DNA from: Winogradskyella psychrotolerans
Lineage (GTDB): Bacteria > Bacteroidota > Bacteroidia > Flavobacteriales > Flavobacteriaceae
Direction of reading: 5' to 3'
Length of the DNA stretch: 64,000 nt
Assembly: GCF_018860565.1 (NCBI RefSeq)
Contig: NZ_JAHKPS010000018.1
Location: 372,001 to 436,000 of the forward strand
A program made the translations under genes and the position numbers. The notes below the pieces were generated by a model. The model saw only the letters and a program-made list of their open reading frames with translations. It had not been told where the DNA came from and made no database searches. This document shows, one piece after another, positions 17,392 through 26,485 of the stretch (its first letter is position 1; the number at the start of each line of letters is the position of its first letter).

Positions 17392-18339
17392 CTAATTATT
17401 ATTTAATTGCTCTTGCGTTGGCGCCTCATAAGGAATTTCCTTTTTGGATAAAATACGTCTGTATCTCGCAGGATGTAATTTAATATCTAAAAGTAATAAT
17501 TCTAATTCTTTAGATGCATTTTCTAGATTATCATAAAGAGCATCGTCTTTTAACAATTTACCCATAGAACCTTTCCCTGCTTCCAAGCCAGCTGCTAACT
17601 GATTAAACTTTAAAAGCATTTCATCTGCATTCTTAATGGTATTAGAAAGTTTTGCTTCATTAAGATCTTTGATTAAAATAGCTAATTCTGCACTGGTTTT
17701 ATCAAAATTATCTAATACTGACGTTAATTTTTCGTCATTTGCTTTTATAAGGTTGTTCGCAGAAAATGCGACACTCTTAAACGACTTTAATGTTGCGTTG
17801 AGTTCTGCAATAGTTTGTTTTAAACCCTCTTCAGACTCATCAGTCACCAAGGTATTTAAGTTCCCAACTAAAGTATCTGTAGAACGTAGTGTTGTTCCTA
17901 AATCTTTACTAATATCCGAAAAATCATCACCTAAAGAAGTGATTAAGCCTTCTTTTACCTCTGACTGAATAAAATCACCTGCTTGTGCCATTTCTCCATC
18001 AGCAGCATCAATTATAGCTAAGGCATTGCCGCCCATTAAACCTGTTGGATATAATCTAATTTTACTGTTTTTAGAAAATTTTAATTTAGGATTAACCGAA
18101 AAAGACACACGGGTTTTACCAGAATCAAAATCATAAGAAATATCTTCAATTTTGCCTATCTTATTTCCTTTAACAGTAACAGGGGAGGATGCACTTAAGG
18201 CATTATAATTAAACTCTGTATAATAGGTTTGGGTATTAGAAAATAAATCTTCACCTTTTAAATATGAAAATAAATATATAAAAAGAGCGATACCAGATAA
18301 GACTAATATGGCAGTTTTAACTTCTCTTGAGACTTTCAA
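17392..18339 (-). CDS. MCE/MlaD-family lipid-transport protein
   Basis: A 315-residue protein with one N-terminal membrane helix (about 9-27) and an MCE domain (about 40-120; SSPVTVKGNKIGKIEDIS and YPTGLMGGNALAII). A long helical tail (150-300) would form the tube or coiled region seen in MCE hexamers. MlaD-like proteins carry lipids between inner and outer membranes with an ABC complex; no MlaE/MlaF genes are adjacent. The start is TTG at 18339, because a stop lies three codons upstream and the MKVSRE opening fits the family. Confidence 0.85.
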   Translation of the reverse strand: MKVSREVKTAILVLSGIALFIYLFSYLKGEDLFSNTQTYYTEFNYNALSASSPVTVKGNKIGKIEDISYDFDSGKTRVSFSVNPKLKFSKNSKIRLYPTGLMGGNALAIIDAADGEMAQAGDFIQSEVKEGLITSLGDDFSDISKDLGTTLRSTDTLVGNLNTLVTDESEEGLKQTIAELNATLKSFKSVAFSANNLIKANDEKLTSVLDNFDKTSAELAILIKDLNEAKLSNTIKNADEMLLKFNQLAAGLEAGKGSMGKLLKDDALYDNLENASKELELLLLDIKLHPARYRRILSKKEIPYEAPTQEQLNNN

Positions 18340-18361
18340 TGGGCTTTACTTTGGTTTAAAA

Positions 18362-18369
18362 CAAAATTA
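18362..18369 (-). promoter_or_regulatory. -7 promoter element for the MCE-Fe-S transcript
   Basis: The reverse strand reads TAATTTTG, matching TAnnTTTG, 23 bases before the TTG start of the MCE gene. It lies between the amidase stop and the MCE gene, so the block below it can be transcribed independently. Confidence 0.45.
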
Positions 18370-18393
18370 GGAATAAATATATTAATAATGTTT

Positions 18394-19509
18394 CTAATTA
18401 GAAGCAGATTTTAAGGCTTCCGTCATACTAATTCTTTTACCTCCTTTGAATGCTACAATAAATGCGCCTGAATAACTCTTTTTAGCGTCTTCTTGTAGTT
18501 GAATAATCTTATTATAATCGGAAGTATTTCCGCTGTAATATTTATAAATATCACCTATTTTTTCTCTCGAAATTTCATCAAGCCCCTTAAAATTATACGA
18601 TTTTGCCTCTAATTCTCTAGAACTTGCAGCTATTTGTACTTTAAATGTTACACCCTCTATAACTCTAGGAGTAATAACTTCATCGACCTTTGTTTCGGTT
18701 TGCTCTCCAACAAAGATATGGCTACCAACATTTTGGTCAAGTTCTTTTTTATATTCTAGAATAGCTGTTTTAATTGCAGTTGCCATTTTAGTTTGCCCAG
18801 CCTTAGTATTAAGATAGCTCCCTTCACTTTTATTGGTTAAAAAACCAACTTCTACCAATACACTTGGCATATATGTATTACGAATAACCAATAAACTTGC
18901 TTGCTTTAACCCTCTACTCTTACGTTTAGCTTTATGAATAAAATTATCTTCAATTTTTCGAGCTAAAACAATACTCTGCTCTACATATACTTCTTGTTCA
19001 ATACCAATAGCTATAGTAGATTCTGGAGAGCTAGGATCAAAACCCGCATAATTTTCTTCGTAGTTATCTTCTAGAAAAATTACTTCGTTCTCACGTTTTG
19101 CTACATCAAAATTACGTCCTGTATTCTTTTCTCCTAATACAAATGTTTCTGTTCCACTGGCTTGTGAGCTATGCGCATTACAATGTATAGACACAAATAA
19201 GTCTGCATCTGCTTTGTTGGCGATGTTAGCACGTTCGTGTAACTCAACAAAAACATCAGTTTTACGTGTATAAATGACTTTTATATCTGGATTTTTCTCT
19301 AACTCTTTTCCTACTTCTAAAGTTACTTTTAGTGCAATATTTTTTTCACTATGTCCATTTCCAACATTACCAGAGTCATGCCCTCCATGACCTGCATCTA
19401 ATACCACTACAAACTTATTATCTTGCGCATTTAAAGCCGTGAAAGATGTTAAAGTAGTTATAAATAAAAGGCCTAAAAATACTATTAGGGGATTTTGCTT
19501 CGTTTGCAT
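18394..19509 (-). CDS. N-acetylmuramoyl-L-alanine amidase (AmiC/Amidase_3) with SPOR-like tail
   Basis: A 371-residue exported zinc amidase that cuts the bond between MurNAc and the peptide stem during cell separation. The signal peptide covers about residues 1-28. The Amidase_3 domain shows LDAGHGGHDSG (first zinc His), SEKNIAL (Glu ligand), SIHCNAH (second His) and LVEVGFLTNKSE (catalytic Glu). The C-terminal about 80 residues (from FKVQIAASS) look like a SPOR domain that binds denuded glycan at the septum. It is divergent from the lptD-like gene. Confidence 0.88.
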   Translation of the reverse strand: MQTKQNPLIVFLGLLFITTLTSFTALNAQDNKFVVVLDAGHGGHDSGNVGNGHSEKNIALKVTLEVGKELEKNPDIKVIYTRKTDVFVELHERANIANKADADLFVSIHCNAHSSQASGTETFVLGEKNTGRNFDVAKRENEVIFLEDNYEENYAGFDPSSPESTIAIGIEQEVYVEQSIVLARKIEDNFIHKAKRKSRGLKQASLLVIRNTYMPSVLVEVGFLTNKSEGSYLNTKAGQTKMATAIKTAILEYKKELDQNVGSHIFVGEQTETKVDEVITPRVIEGVTFKVQIAASSRELEAKSYNFKGLDEISREKIGDIYKYYSGNTSDYNKIIQLQEDAKKSYSGAFIVAFKGGKRISMTEALKSASN

Positions 19510-19615
19510 ATTTAATTTTAACGTTTTATTTTCTCGGTTTATTATACATTACTATTTGTTACCGAGTATTTTTCAACTTTATGATTTTAATAATTTAATC
19601 ACAAAAAAATAACTG

Positions 19616-19623
19616 TACTTTTG
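19616..19623 (+). promoter_or_regulatory. -7 promoter element for the lptD-like gene
   Basis: TACTTTTG matches TAnnTTTG. Its last three bases (TTG at 19621) are also the farthest upstream in-frame start of the next gene, which therefore cannot be the translated start if this is the promoter. Confidence 0.5.
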
Positions 19624-19671
19624 GCGTTTCAAAAACCGAGCCATACTTTTACAAAAATACATTTAAAAGGA

Positions 19672-22380
19672 TTGCGTACAAATAGCTTTTACATACTTTT
19701 TACCTTGAGTTTTACAGTGTTTATCAACACTTTTAGCTTCGCCCAGGAATTACCTAAAAAGAACGGCTCAATTCCAGCTGAGCAACGCAAGGACTCCACA
19801 ACAATAGTCATAGATTCTATTGTTAAGCCACTTATAAATATAAGAGAGATTGACTCTACTCAAAAAGATTCTACAAAAAAGGAAAGCTTTTTAACTGATG
19901 CGGTAAAGTATAAAGCTAAGGACTATGTCTCTTTAAATCAAAAGCAAAAAAAAATATATCTATATAATGAAGCCGAAGTGATGTACCAAGACATGGAAAT
20001 TAAGTCTGGCGTTATAGTAATTGATTATAGTAAAAATTTGGTGTATGCTGGTCGTATAAAGGACTCAACCGGCTATTCACAACGTCCTGTATTTAAGCAA
20101 GGAGAAAATATTATTGAACCAGACTCCATTGTTTTTAATACCGAATCTAAAAAAGCTCTAGTTTTTAACTCTAGAACTGAACAACAAGGCTTTAAAGTCT
20201 ATTCCCCAAAAACAAAAAAGGAAAATGACTCTACTTATTTTATGGCTAATGCACGCTTTACAACAGCCGAAGATGAGGAGGATCCTGAATACCAGTTTGT
20301 AACTTCTAAAATGAAAATGGTACCTAACAAAAAAGTAATTGTTGGTCCTACTTACATGGAAATTTACGGTGTACCAACACCTATAGCCTTACCTTTTGCC
20401 TTTTTTCCGATGACAAAAAAACAGACCTCTGGTATTATATTTCCTTCTTTTGGTGAAGACAATAATAGAGGTTACAACCTACAAAATGGTGGTTATTATT
20501 TTGCTATTAGCGATTATTTAGATTTAGCTGTTCTTGGAGATTACTACACTAATGGTAGTTATGGTTTGCGTGTAGAAAACAATTATGCAATGCGTTACAA
20601 ATATAGAGGTAATGTAAGTTTTAGATACGAAAACTTATTAAGTAGCGAACGTGGATTCCCAGACTTTAGTAAAAGTACGGTTTACAATATTAGATGGTCG
20701 CATAGTCAAGACACAAAAGCAAACCCGAATTCGCGTTTTTCTGCATCTGTTAACTTAGGAAGTAGCTCTTATTTCCAAGAATCTATAAATCAATTAAACC
20801 AATCTAGTTTTTTAAATAACACACTTGCTTCTTCTGTATCTTATTCTAAAACACTACAAGGTGACCCTCAAGTAAACGTTAGTCTAACAGCTACGCATAG
20901 ACAAAACACAAATACAGGAGACATTGATTTAACATTGCCAACCATGCAAGTTTCTATGGGTAGAATTTATCCTTTTGCACCCAAAACTGGAACAAAAAAA
21001 GGAGCTATTCACAACATTAACTTTCAATTAAACACCAGAGGAGAATACAGTATTAAAACCAACGATACTATATTTGGTAAAAGCGAAATGTTTGATGATG
21101 CAATAACAGGAATAAAACATAGCATACCTGTCACTACAAATTTTAAAGTATTTAATCATTTTAGTGTTAGTGCTAATGCTAATTTTGAAGAAAATTGGAC
21201 ACTTAAAACCGTAAAAAAAATCTACGATCAATCTTTAGAAAAGGCTGTATCTATAGACCAAAATGGTTTTGACCGTTTTTTAACATATAATGTTGGTGCT
21301 AGTGTTGGAACTACGATTTATGGTATGTATAATTTTGAAGAAGAGGGTGAGGATAAAAAGCTAAAAGCAATCCGTCATGTCATGCGACCTTCTATAAGCT
21401 ACTCTATTAGTCCAGCTTTTAACCAATATTACGAGACTTACGACGTCATAGATGCAGACGGAACAACAACAGACCAAGTAGAATATACAAGATTTGAAAA
21501 CTCCTTATATGGGAGGCCAGGAAACACTTACTCTAGTCGTGTTGGTCTTTCTTTAGGCAATAATCTTGAAGCTAAGATACGTGCTAAGGATTCTACAAAA
21601 ACAGAACCTGAAAAAATATTTATATTAAATAATCTTAACTTTTCAACAGATTATGACATTGCCGCAGACTCACTAAAATGGAGTCCGGTTCGTGTAAGTG
21701 GTGGTACTCAAATTTTAAACAAAAAAATGAGTATTAACTTTGGGATGACACTTAATCCCTATGCTTTAGACAGCAACAACAATGTTATTAACACATTTAA
21801 TATTGACAATGGCGGAAGTTTATTTAGACTAACCTCTGCTAATGTAAACATGAGCTATACCTTATCTAATGATAGTTTTTCTGGTCCTGAGTCTGACAGT
21901 GACAAAGCCTCTGCCCAAGAGTCTGCTCGTTCTGGTGGACGAACAGATGATTTATTTGGAAAATCCCAAGATTTTGCAGACCAACGACTTTCAGATAGAG
22001 ATAAAAACAAAGACGATAAGGAAGAAGATAATGAATTCTACAATTATAAGATGCCATGGAGTCTTAGATTAGCCTACTCTGCTAACTATACTAATACAAG
22101 ACGTGAAGACAAAATATCTTCACATTCGTTAATGTTTTCTGGCGATGTAGATTTATCACCACGCTGGAGTGTTGGAGCCTCTTCTGGTTATGATTTCTTA
22201 AACAAAGGATTTACATACACTCAATTGCGTTTTGAACGCGACTTATTAAGTTGGCGTATGAATTTTTCTTGGATCCCTTTTAGTGATCGTAGCTCATGGA
22301 ATTTCTTTATAGGTATTAAATCTAGTTTACTTAAAGATTTAAAATACGACCAACGTAAAAGACCTGACCAACAACTTTAA
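19672..22380 (+). CDS. lptD: LptD-like outer-membrane LPS assembly protein
   Basis: A beta-barrel protein of about 902 residues that inserts lipopolysaccharide into the outer leaflet. The N-terminal part (about 80-230) is an OstA/LptA-like domain (YLYNEAEVMYQDMEIKSGVI). The C-terminal about 600 residues show alternating aromatic barrel strands, with PIALPFAFFPMTKKQTSG near the junction. A TTG at 19672 gives a clean signal peptide (MRTNSFYILF...FSFAQ). The longer TTG start at 19621 adds 17 residues ahead of it and overlaps the promoter box. An acidic Ser/Asp-rich loop lies near residue 760. Confidence 0.8.
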   Translation: MRTNSFYILFTLSFTVFINTFSFAQELPKKNGSIPAEQRKDSTTIVIDSIVKPLINIREIDSTQKDSTKKESFLTDAVKYKAKDYVSLNQKQKKIYLYNEAEVMYQDMEIKSGVIVIDYSKNLVYAGRIKDSTGYSQRPVFKQGENIIEPDSIVFNTESKKALVFNSRTEQQGFKVYSPKTKKENDSTYFMANARFTTAEDEEDPEYQFVTSKMKMVPNKKVIVGPTYMEIYGVPTPIALPFAFFPMTKKQTSGIIFPSFGEDNNRGYNLQNGGYYFAISDYLDLAVLGDYYTNGSYGLRVENNYAMRYKYRGNVSFRYENLLSSERGFPDFSKSTVYNIRWSHSQDTKANPNSRFSASVNLGSSSYFQESINQLNQSSFLNNTLASSVSYSKTLQGDPQVNVSLTATHRQNTNTGDIDLTLPTMQVSMGRIYPFAPKTGTKKGAIHNINFQLNTRGEYSIKTNDTIFGKSEMFDDAITGIKHSIPVTTNFKVFNHFSVSANANFEENWTLKTVKKIYDQSLEKAVSIDQNGFDRFLTYNVGASVGTTIYGMYNFEEEGEDKKLKAIRHVMRPSISYSISPAFNQYYETYDVIDADGTTTDQVEYTRFENSLYGRPGNTYSSRVGLSLGNNLEAKIRAKDSTKTEPEKIFILNNLNFSTDYDIAADSLKWSPVRVSGGTQILNKKMSINFGMTLNPYALDSNNNVINTFNIDNGGSLFRLTSANVNMSYTLSNDSFSGPESDSDKASAQESARSGGRTDDLFGKSQDFADQRLSDRDKNKDDKEEDNEFYNYKMPWSLRLAYSANYTNTRREDKISSHSLMFSGDVDLSPRWSVGASSGYDFLNKGFTYTQLRFERDLLSWRMNFSWIPFSDRSSWNFFIGIKSSLLKDLKYDQRKRPDQQL

Positions 22381-22516
22381 ACGCTTAAACAACTCATTTT
22401 AAGCTAAAAAAAAGGTATAATCCCCATTATTAATTAAAATGCTTCTTACATTTTTTTAACCATTACATCGCTCATTTTTTTTATAACCGCAGCAATTTTA
22501 TTATTATAAAAAACAT

Positions 22517-22524
22517 TAAATTTG
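22517..22524 (+). promoter_or_regulatory. -7 promoter element for ridA
   Basis: TAAATTTG matches TAnnTTTG and lies 70 bases before the ridA ATG. A weaker TAAGTTTA at 22579-22586 is closer but lacks the final G. Confidence 0.4.
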
Positions 22525-22593
22525 AATTATTGTTCAACCTTTAATAAGATTTCAGTTTCTAAAAAAAAGATACTGAAATAAGTTTAGTATAAA

Positions 22594-23019
22594 ATGAAAA
22601 AAATAATAAACACTACCAAAGCACCTGCACCAATAGGACCATATAATCAAGCCGTATTAACAGGGAACACATTATATACCTCTGGTCAAATAGCCTTAGA
22701 TCCTAATACTATGGAATTGGTTTTAGATGATATTAAAACCGAAACCAGACAAGTTATGGAAAACATGAAAGCCGTTTTAGAAGCTGCAGACATGACGTTT
22801 GAAAACGTAATTAAGTCATCAATATTTATTAGTAACATGAATAACTTTAAACAAATAAATGAGGTTTATGGTGAATATTTTGAAGAAGCAACTGCTCCTG
22901 CAAGAGAAACTGTTGAAGTCGCCAATTTGCCTAAGTTTGTAAATGTTGAAATTAGTATGATTGCTGTTAAACAAGAACAAAAGACTTTATATAAAAAATC
23001 ACATAGGATGTACAATTAA
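22594..23019 (+). CDS. ridA: RidA-family enamine/imine deaminase
   Basis: A 141-residue protein of the Rid (YjgF) family, which hydrolyses reactive enamines and imines such as 2-aminoacrylate released by PLP enzymes. Recognisable are APAPIGPYNQAV (about 9-20), TSGQIALDP and APARETVEVANLPK, which contains the substrate-binding Arg. The usual protein ends near residue 126 after the VEI.MIAVK strand; here about 14 more basic residues follow (QEQKTLYKKSHRMYN), an uncommon tail. It stands alone between the lptD-like gene and a convergent acyltransferase. Confidence 0.9.
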   Translation: MKKIINTTKAPAPIGPYNQAVLTGNTLYTSGQIALDPNTMELVLDDIKTETRQVMENMKAVLEAADMTFENVIKSSIFISNMNNFKQINEVYGEYFEEATAPARETVEVANLPKFVNVEISMIAVKQEQKTLYKKSHRMYN

Positions 23020-23066
23020 TTAGAATATATTCGTCATATTTTAATTAATAGCATCTGTTTAGGCAC

Positions 23067-24209
23067 TTATTGTCTTAGTTTTTTTCTAAAAAACTCTCTC
23101 CAATTTATAGCTTCTAAATTTGGAAAAAATGGTCCTTCTTGTCTTGGTCTTCCAAATAATTGCGGTACATACTTATTTAACGAATTTATTATTGGATAGC
23201 ACACCAATAAAGATAGTATTGAAATAACTAATGCATAACCTGTAATTTGCCACCATATGTCATTATCTGGATATAAACTACCTAAGTATTTATTAAGAAA
23301 CGCATAAAAAACACCATTTAGACCGATTAAAATAAGTGTGTTTTTTCCAATAAAATCAAATACTTTATTAGATTTCAATAGTATAGATAAACTAATAATA
23401 CCAAGTATCCCTAAAAACGATGAAATTAAAAACCATAATAAACTACCATACTGAGCATAAATCATATTAACATTAAACCCTTCAAAAGGACTATTAATAT
23501 TATAAGTAAAAAACAAGCCCACAAAACCCACGAATACTAATGGCATAAATGCCCATTTAGCCGTATTCACAAGCTTATTTATATATGGGTATATAACATA
23601 TCCTAATAGATAAAAACCAATTGCAATTATTGCAGTATGAATAAACCACACATTTTTATCAACACCTGTTAAAGCCGAAAATTGTTCTATTCTATTACTA
23701 ATTATAACACCACTTACAAGAAATACAAACCCAATAATAAACAGTATAAATGGTTTTTTAAATATCGTCGTAATTGCAGCGATTATAACCTCTGCAACAA
23801 ACAAGCACACTAAAAACCAAGTAATAATATTTAATTGTGGGTTACCTCTACCGTAACTCAATATTTGTTTTACAATAGTTCCTAACTTTAGACTATCATA
23901 ACTAATAAAATTATAAATCAACCATAATGGCAATGACAATAATGCAAAAGAAAATACAGGCAGTAATCGTCTAAGAAAAAGCTTTTTAAATTTTAAACTA
24001 AAACTCGTAACTGGTTTAAAATAAAATCCCGAGATAAAGAAGAATAAAGGCATATGAAATGCATAAATATACTTATGTTGCAGAAAAGCAATATCATTAG
24101 TTTCAGAATATAGGTTTTTAACAAAATGTCCGTAAAAAACCAAAAACATTCCAATGGCTTTAGCTGTATCTACCCACTCTATTCGAGACTTCGATTTTTT
24201 ATTTAACAT
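23067..24209 (-). CDS. Acyltransferase-3 family membrane protein
   Basis: A 380-residue integral membrane protein with about ten helices. The opening RIEWVDTAKAIGMFLVFYGH carries the catalytic-type His of the Acyl_transf_3 (OafA/WecH-like) family, and FHMPLFFFISGFYFKP follows as in the family's second helix. Such enzymes add acetyl or other acyl groups to surface sugars or lipids. No glycan genes are adjacent, so the acceptor is unknown. Confidence 0.8.
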   Translation of the reverse strand: MLNKKSKSRIEWVDTAKAIGMFLVFYGHFVKNLYSETNDIAFLQHKYIYAFHMPLFFFISGFYFKPVTSFSLKFKKLFLRRLLPVFSFALLSLPLWLIYNFISYDSLKLGTIVKQILSYGRGNPQLNIITWFLVCLFVAEVIIAAITTIFKKPFILFIIGFVFLVSGVIISNRIEQFSALTGVDKNVWFIHTAIIAIGFYLLGYVIYPYINKLVNTAKWAFMPLVFVGFVGLFFTYNINSPFEGFNVNMIYAQYGSLLWFLISSFLGILGIISLSILLKSNKVFDFIGKNTLILIGLNGVFYAFLNKYLGSLYPDNDIWWQITGYALVISILSLLVCYPIINSLNKYVPQLFGRPRQEGPFFPNLEAINWREFFRKKLRQ

Positions 24210-24322
24210 AATAACAAGAGAATCACATAATTACCATTTAGACTAAAAAGCACGAGAACATTAAGTCTTAAAATGTCATCAAAAGTAATTAAGCAAACAT
24301 AAAAAAAATAATACATAGTTTT

Positions 24323-25144
24323 ATGTATATAAAAATAATTACTTTATTTTTAATCTTAAAATTGTTTACCTCCTTGAAGCTTAAAAAATCTGAACTAAAA
24401 GAATTCCTTGACCCAAAGGTAGTTCTCTACAATAATCCTAAATTTATTGATAGTGATCCTATTCAAATTCCGCATCAATTTTCTAAAAAAGAAGATATTG
24501 AAATTGCAGCATTTTTAACAGCAACTATTGCTTGGGGAAATAGAAAAAGCATCATTAAAAATGCAAATAAGATGATGGATTTGCTAGACCACTCCCCTTT
24601 TGAGTTCATCACTCAACACCAAGACACCGATTTAGAGCGTTTAAAGCCTTTTGTGCATCGTACATTTAATGGAAATGATTTTATGCAGTTTGTTGAAAGC
24701 TTACAACACATATACAAAAACCATAATGGCTTAGAAGCCCTGTTTTTGAAGTATGCTGAAAAAGATTCCCTTCAAAACAGTATTCATCAGTTCAAAAAAG
24801 TATTCTTCGAAATTCCGCATTTAGAACGCACACGAAAACATGTTAGTGACCCTCTTAAAAACTCAGCTGCAAAACGTATTAATATGTTTTTACGCTGGAT
24901 GATAAGAAACGATAATGCTGGAGTAGATTTTGGAATTTGGAAATCCTTATCTCCTTCACAGTTAAGCTGTCCTTTAGACGTACATTCTGGTAACGTGGCT
25001 CGTAAATTAAAACTTCTTAATCGTAAACAAAATGATAGTAAAGCTTTAACCCAATTGGATAAAGCCTTACGAAAATTAGACCCTAAAGATCCTGTAAAAT
25101 ATGATTTTGCCTTATTTGGTCTAGGAGTTTTTGAAGGCTTTTAA
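24323..25144 (+). CDS. TIGR02757-family protein, function unknown
   Basis: The protein (273 residues from the ATG) belongs to a conserved Bacteroidetes family that I recognise as TIGR02757. Typical segments are FIDSDPIQIPHQF, EIAAFLTATIAWGNR and CPLDVHSGNVARKL; the helical fold is reminiscent of HhH DNA glycosylases, but no activity is known to me. The first 17 residues (MYIKIITLFLILKLFTS) form a hydrophobic stretch unlike the family, whose members begin near KKSELKEFL. A TTG at 24374 is therefore a likely alternative start. Confidence 0.75.
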   Translation: MYIKIITLFLILKLFTSLKLKKSELKEFLDPKVVLYNNPKFIDSDPIQIPHQFSKKEDIEIAAFLTATIAWGNRKSIIKNANKMMDLLDHSPFEFITQHQDTDLERLKPFVHRTFNGNDFMQFVESLQHIYKNHNGLEALFLKYAEKDSLQNSIHQFKKVFFEIPHLERTRKHVSDPLKNSAAKRINMFLRWMIRNDNAGVDFGIWKSLSPSQLSCPLDVHSGNVARKLKLLNRKQNDSKALTQLDKALRKLDPKDPVKYDFALFGLGVFEGF

Positions 25145-25301
25145 ATTTAGATACTATTCAAAAAAAAATAACTATAGAATACAACATTACGTCTGTAAAA
25201 TCATTTGACAGGCGCCCTAAATCAAGACCTTACTATAAACAATTGTTAATAAAACATTGTAAGACAAACACAATTCTAAACTTCCTTTTTCAAAGAACTT
25301 G

Positions 25302-25309
25302 TATTTTTG
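25302..25309 (+). promoter_or_regulatory. -7 promoter element for guaC
   Basis: TATTTTTG matches TAnnTTTG. Its final TTG is in frame with guaC, but transcription would begin just downstream, near 25313-25316, which selects the ATG at 25334 as the start. Confidence 0.55.
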
Positions 25310-25333
25310 GATATAACCAAATATTCCTCAAAG

Positions 25334-26374
25334 ATGCATATAGAACACGATATAAAATTAGGCTTTAAAGATGTCATGATTCGTCCAAAACGTTCTACAT
25401 TAAAAAGTAGATCTCAAGTCACGTTAGAGCGCAATTTCACTTTTTTAAATAGCAAAGCAACTTGGGCTGGTATACCTATAATGGCTGCAAATATGGATAC
25501 TGTGCGCACTTTTGAAATGGCTCTAGTTTTATCTCAACAAAAACTATTCACAGCAATACACAAACACTACTCTTCCCAACAATGGCAAACTTTTTTAAAT
25601 ACAGCTCCCAAAGATATTGTCAACTATATCGCTATAAGTACAGGAACGGGAAAAGCCGATTCTAAAAAACTGAAAACAGTATTTGAAAATCACCCAGAAT
25701 TAAAATTTATATGTATAGATGTTGCTAATGGTTACTCTGAGCATTTTGTGGAATTTTTACAACAAACACGAGAACAATATCCTGATAAAGTAATTATAGC
25801 AGGTAATGTTGTTACTGGCGAAATGGTAGAACAATTACTGCTCTCTGGTGCAGATATTGTCAAAGTTGGGATTGGTCCTGGTAGCGTGTGTACTACACGT
25901 GTTAAAACAGGAGTTGGTTATCCTCAGTTATCTGCAATTATTGAATGTGCCGACGCAGCTCATGGCTTAGGCGGACAAATTATTAGCGATGGTGGCTGTG
26001 CCACACCTGGTGATGTTGCTAAAGCATTTGGAGCTGGAGCCGATTTTGTAATGCTTGGAGGTATGTTTGCTGGCCATACCGAAAGTGGAGGTGAACTTAT
26101 ATCACGAAACGGTGAGCAATTCAAACAATTTTACGGCATGAGTTCTTCTACTGCTATGGATAAATATGTTGGAGGTGTTGCAGAATACAGAGCTAGTGAA
26201 GGCAAAACCGTAGAAGTTCCTTACAAAGGTGACGTTAAAGCTACTTTACAAGATATTTTAGGAGGCTTACGTAGTACTTGCACCTATGTTGGCGCAGAAC
26301 GTTTAAAAGAGTTAACCAAACGTACAACGTTTATTCGTGTTGCTGAGCAAGAAAACCAGGTTTACAATGGTTAA
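25334..26374 (+). CDS. guaC: GMP reductase
   Basis: A 346-residue enzyme that converts GMP to IMP with NADPH, balancing purine pools. The IMPDH/GMPR barrel is clear: [13 protein letters not shown] near the N-terminus, the catalytic Cys loop [31 protein letters not shown] and the flap region [10 protein letters not shown]. The CBS domains of IMP dehydrogenase are absent, and length fits GMPR. The start is the ATG giving [14 protein letters not shown]; nine extra upstream codons begin at a TTG inside the promoter. Confidence 0.92.
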   Translation: MHIEHDIKLGFKDVMIRPKRSTLKSRSQVTLERNFTFLNSKATWAGIPIMAANMDTVRTFEMALVLSQQKLFTAIHKHYSSQQWQTFLNTAPKDIVNYIAISTGTGKADSKKLKTVFENHPELKFICIDVANGYSEHFVEFLQQTREQYPDKVIIAGNVVTGEMVEQLLLSGADIVKVGIGPGSVCTTRVKTGVGYPQLSAIIECADAAHGLGGQIISDGGCATPGDVAKAFGAGADFVMLGGMFAGHTESGGELISRNGEQFKQFYGMSSSTAMDKYVGGVAEYRASEGKTVEVPYKGDVKATLQDILGGLRSTCTYVGAERLKELTKRTTFIRVAEQENQVYNG

Positions 26375-26451
26375 ACTGTTTTTACATATACCATAGATAC
26401 ACTTTTAGTTTAGGCATAGTAAAAGCATTCCAAATTCAAGGTTCATTTTAG

Positions 26452-26459
26452 TATCTTTA
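26452..26459 (+). promoter_or_regulatory. Possible -7 element for the S10 peptidase gene
   Basis: TATCTTTA differs from TAnnTTTG only in the last base and lies 26 bases before the ATG at 26486. A weak candidate. Confidence 0.3.
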
Positions 26460-26485
26460 AACTTTTCAACTAAATTCCAATCCAT

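Noticed and set aside
22383..22404. Hairpin GCTTAAA/TTTAAGC after the lptD-like gene as a terminator
   Set aside because: It is followed by an A run, not a T run, on the coding strand.
25334..26374. IMP dehydrogenase as the identity of guaC
   Set aside because: No CBS domains and only about 346 residues; the Cys loop and length fit GMP reductase.
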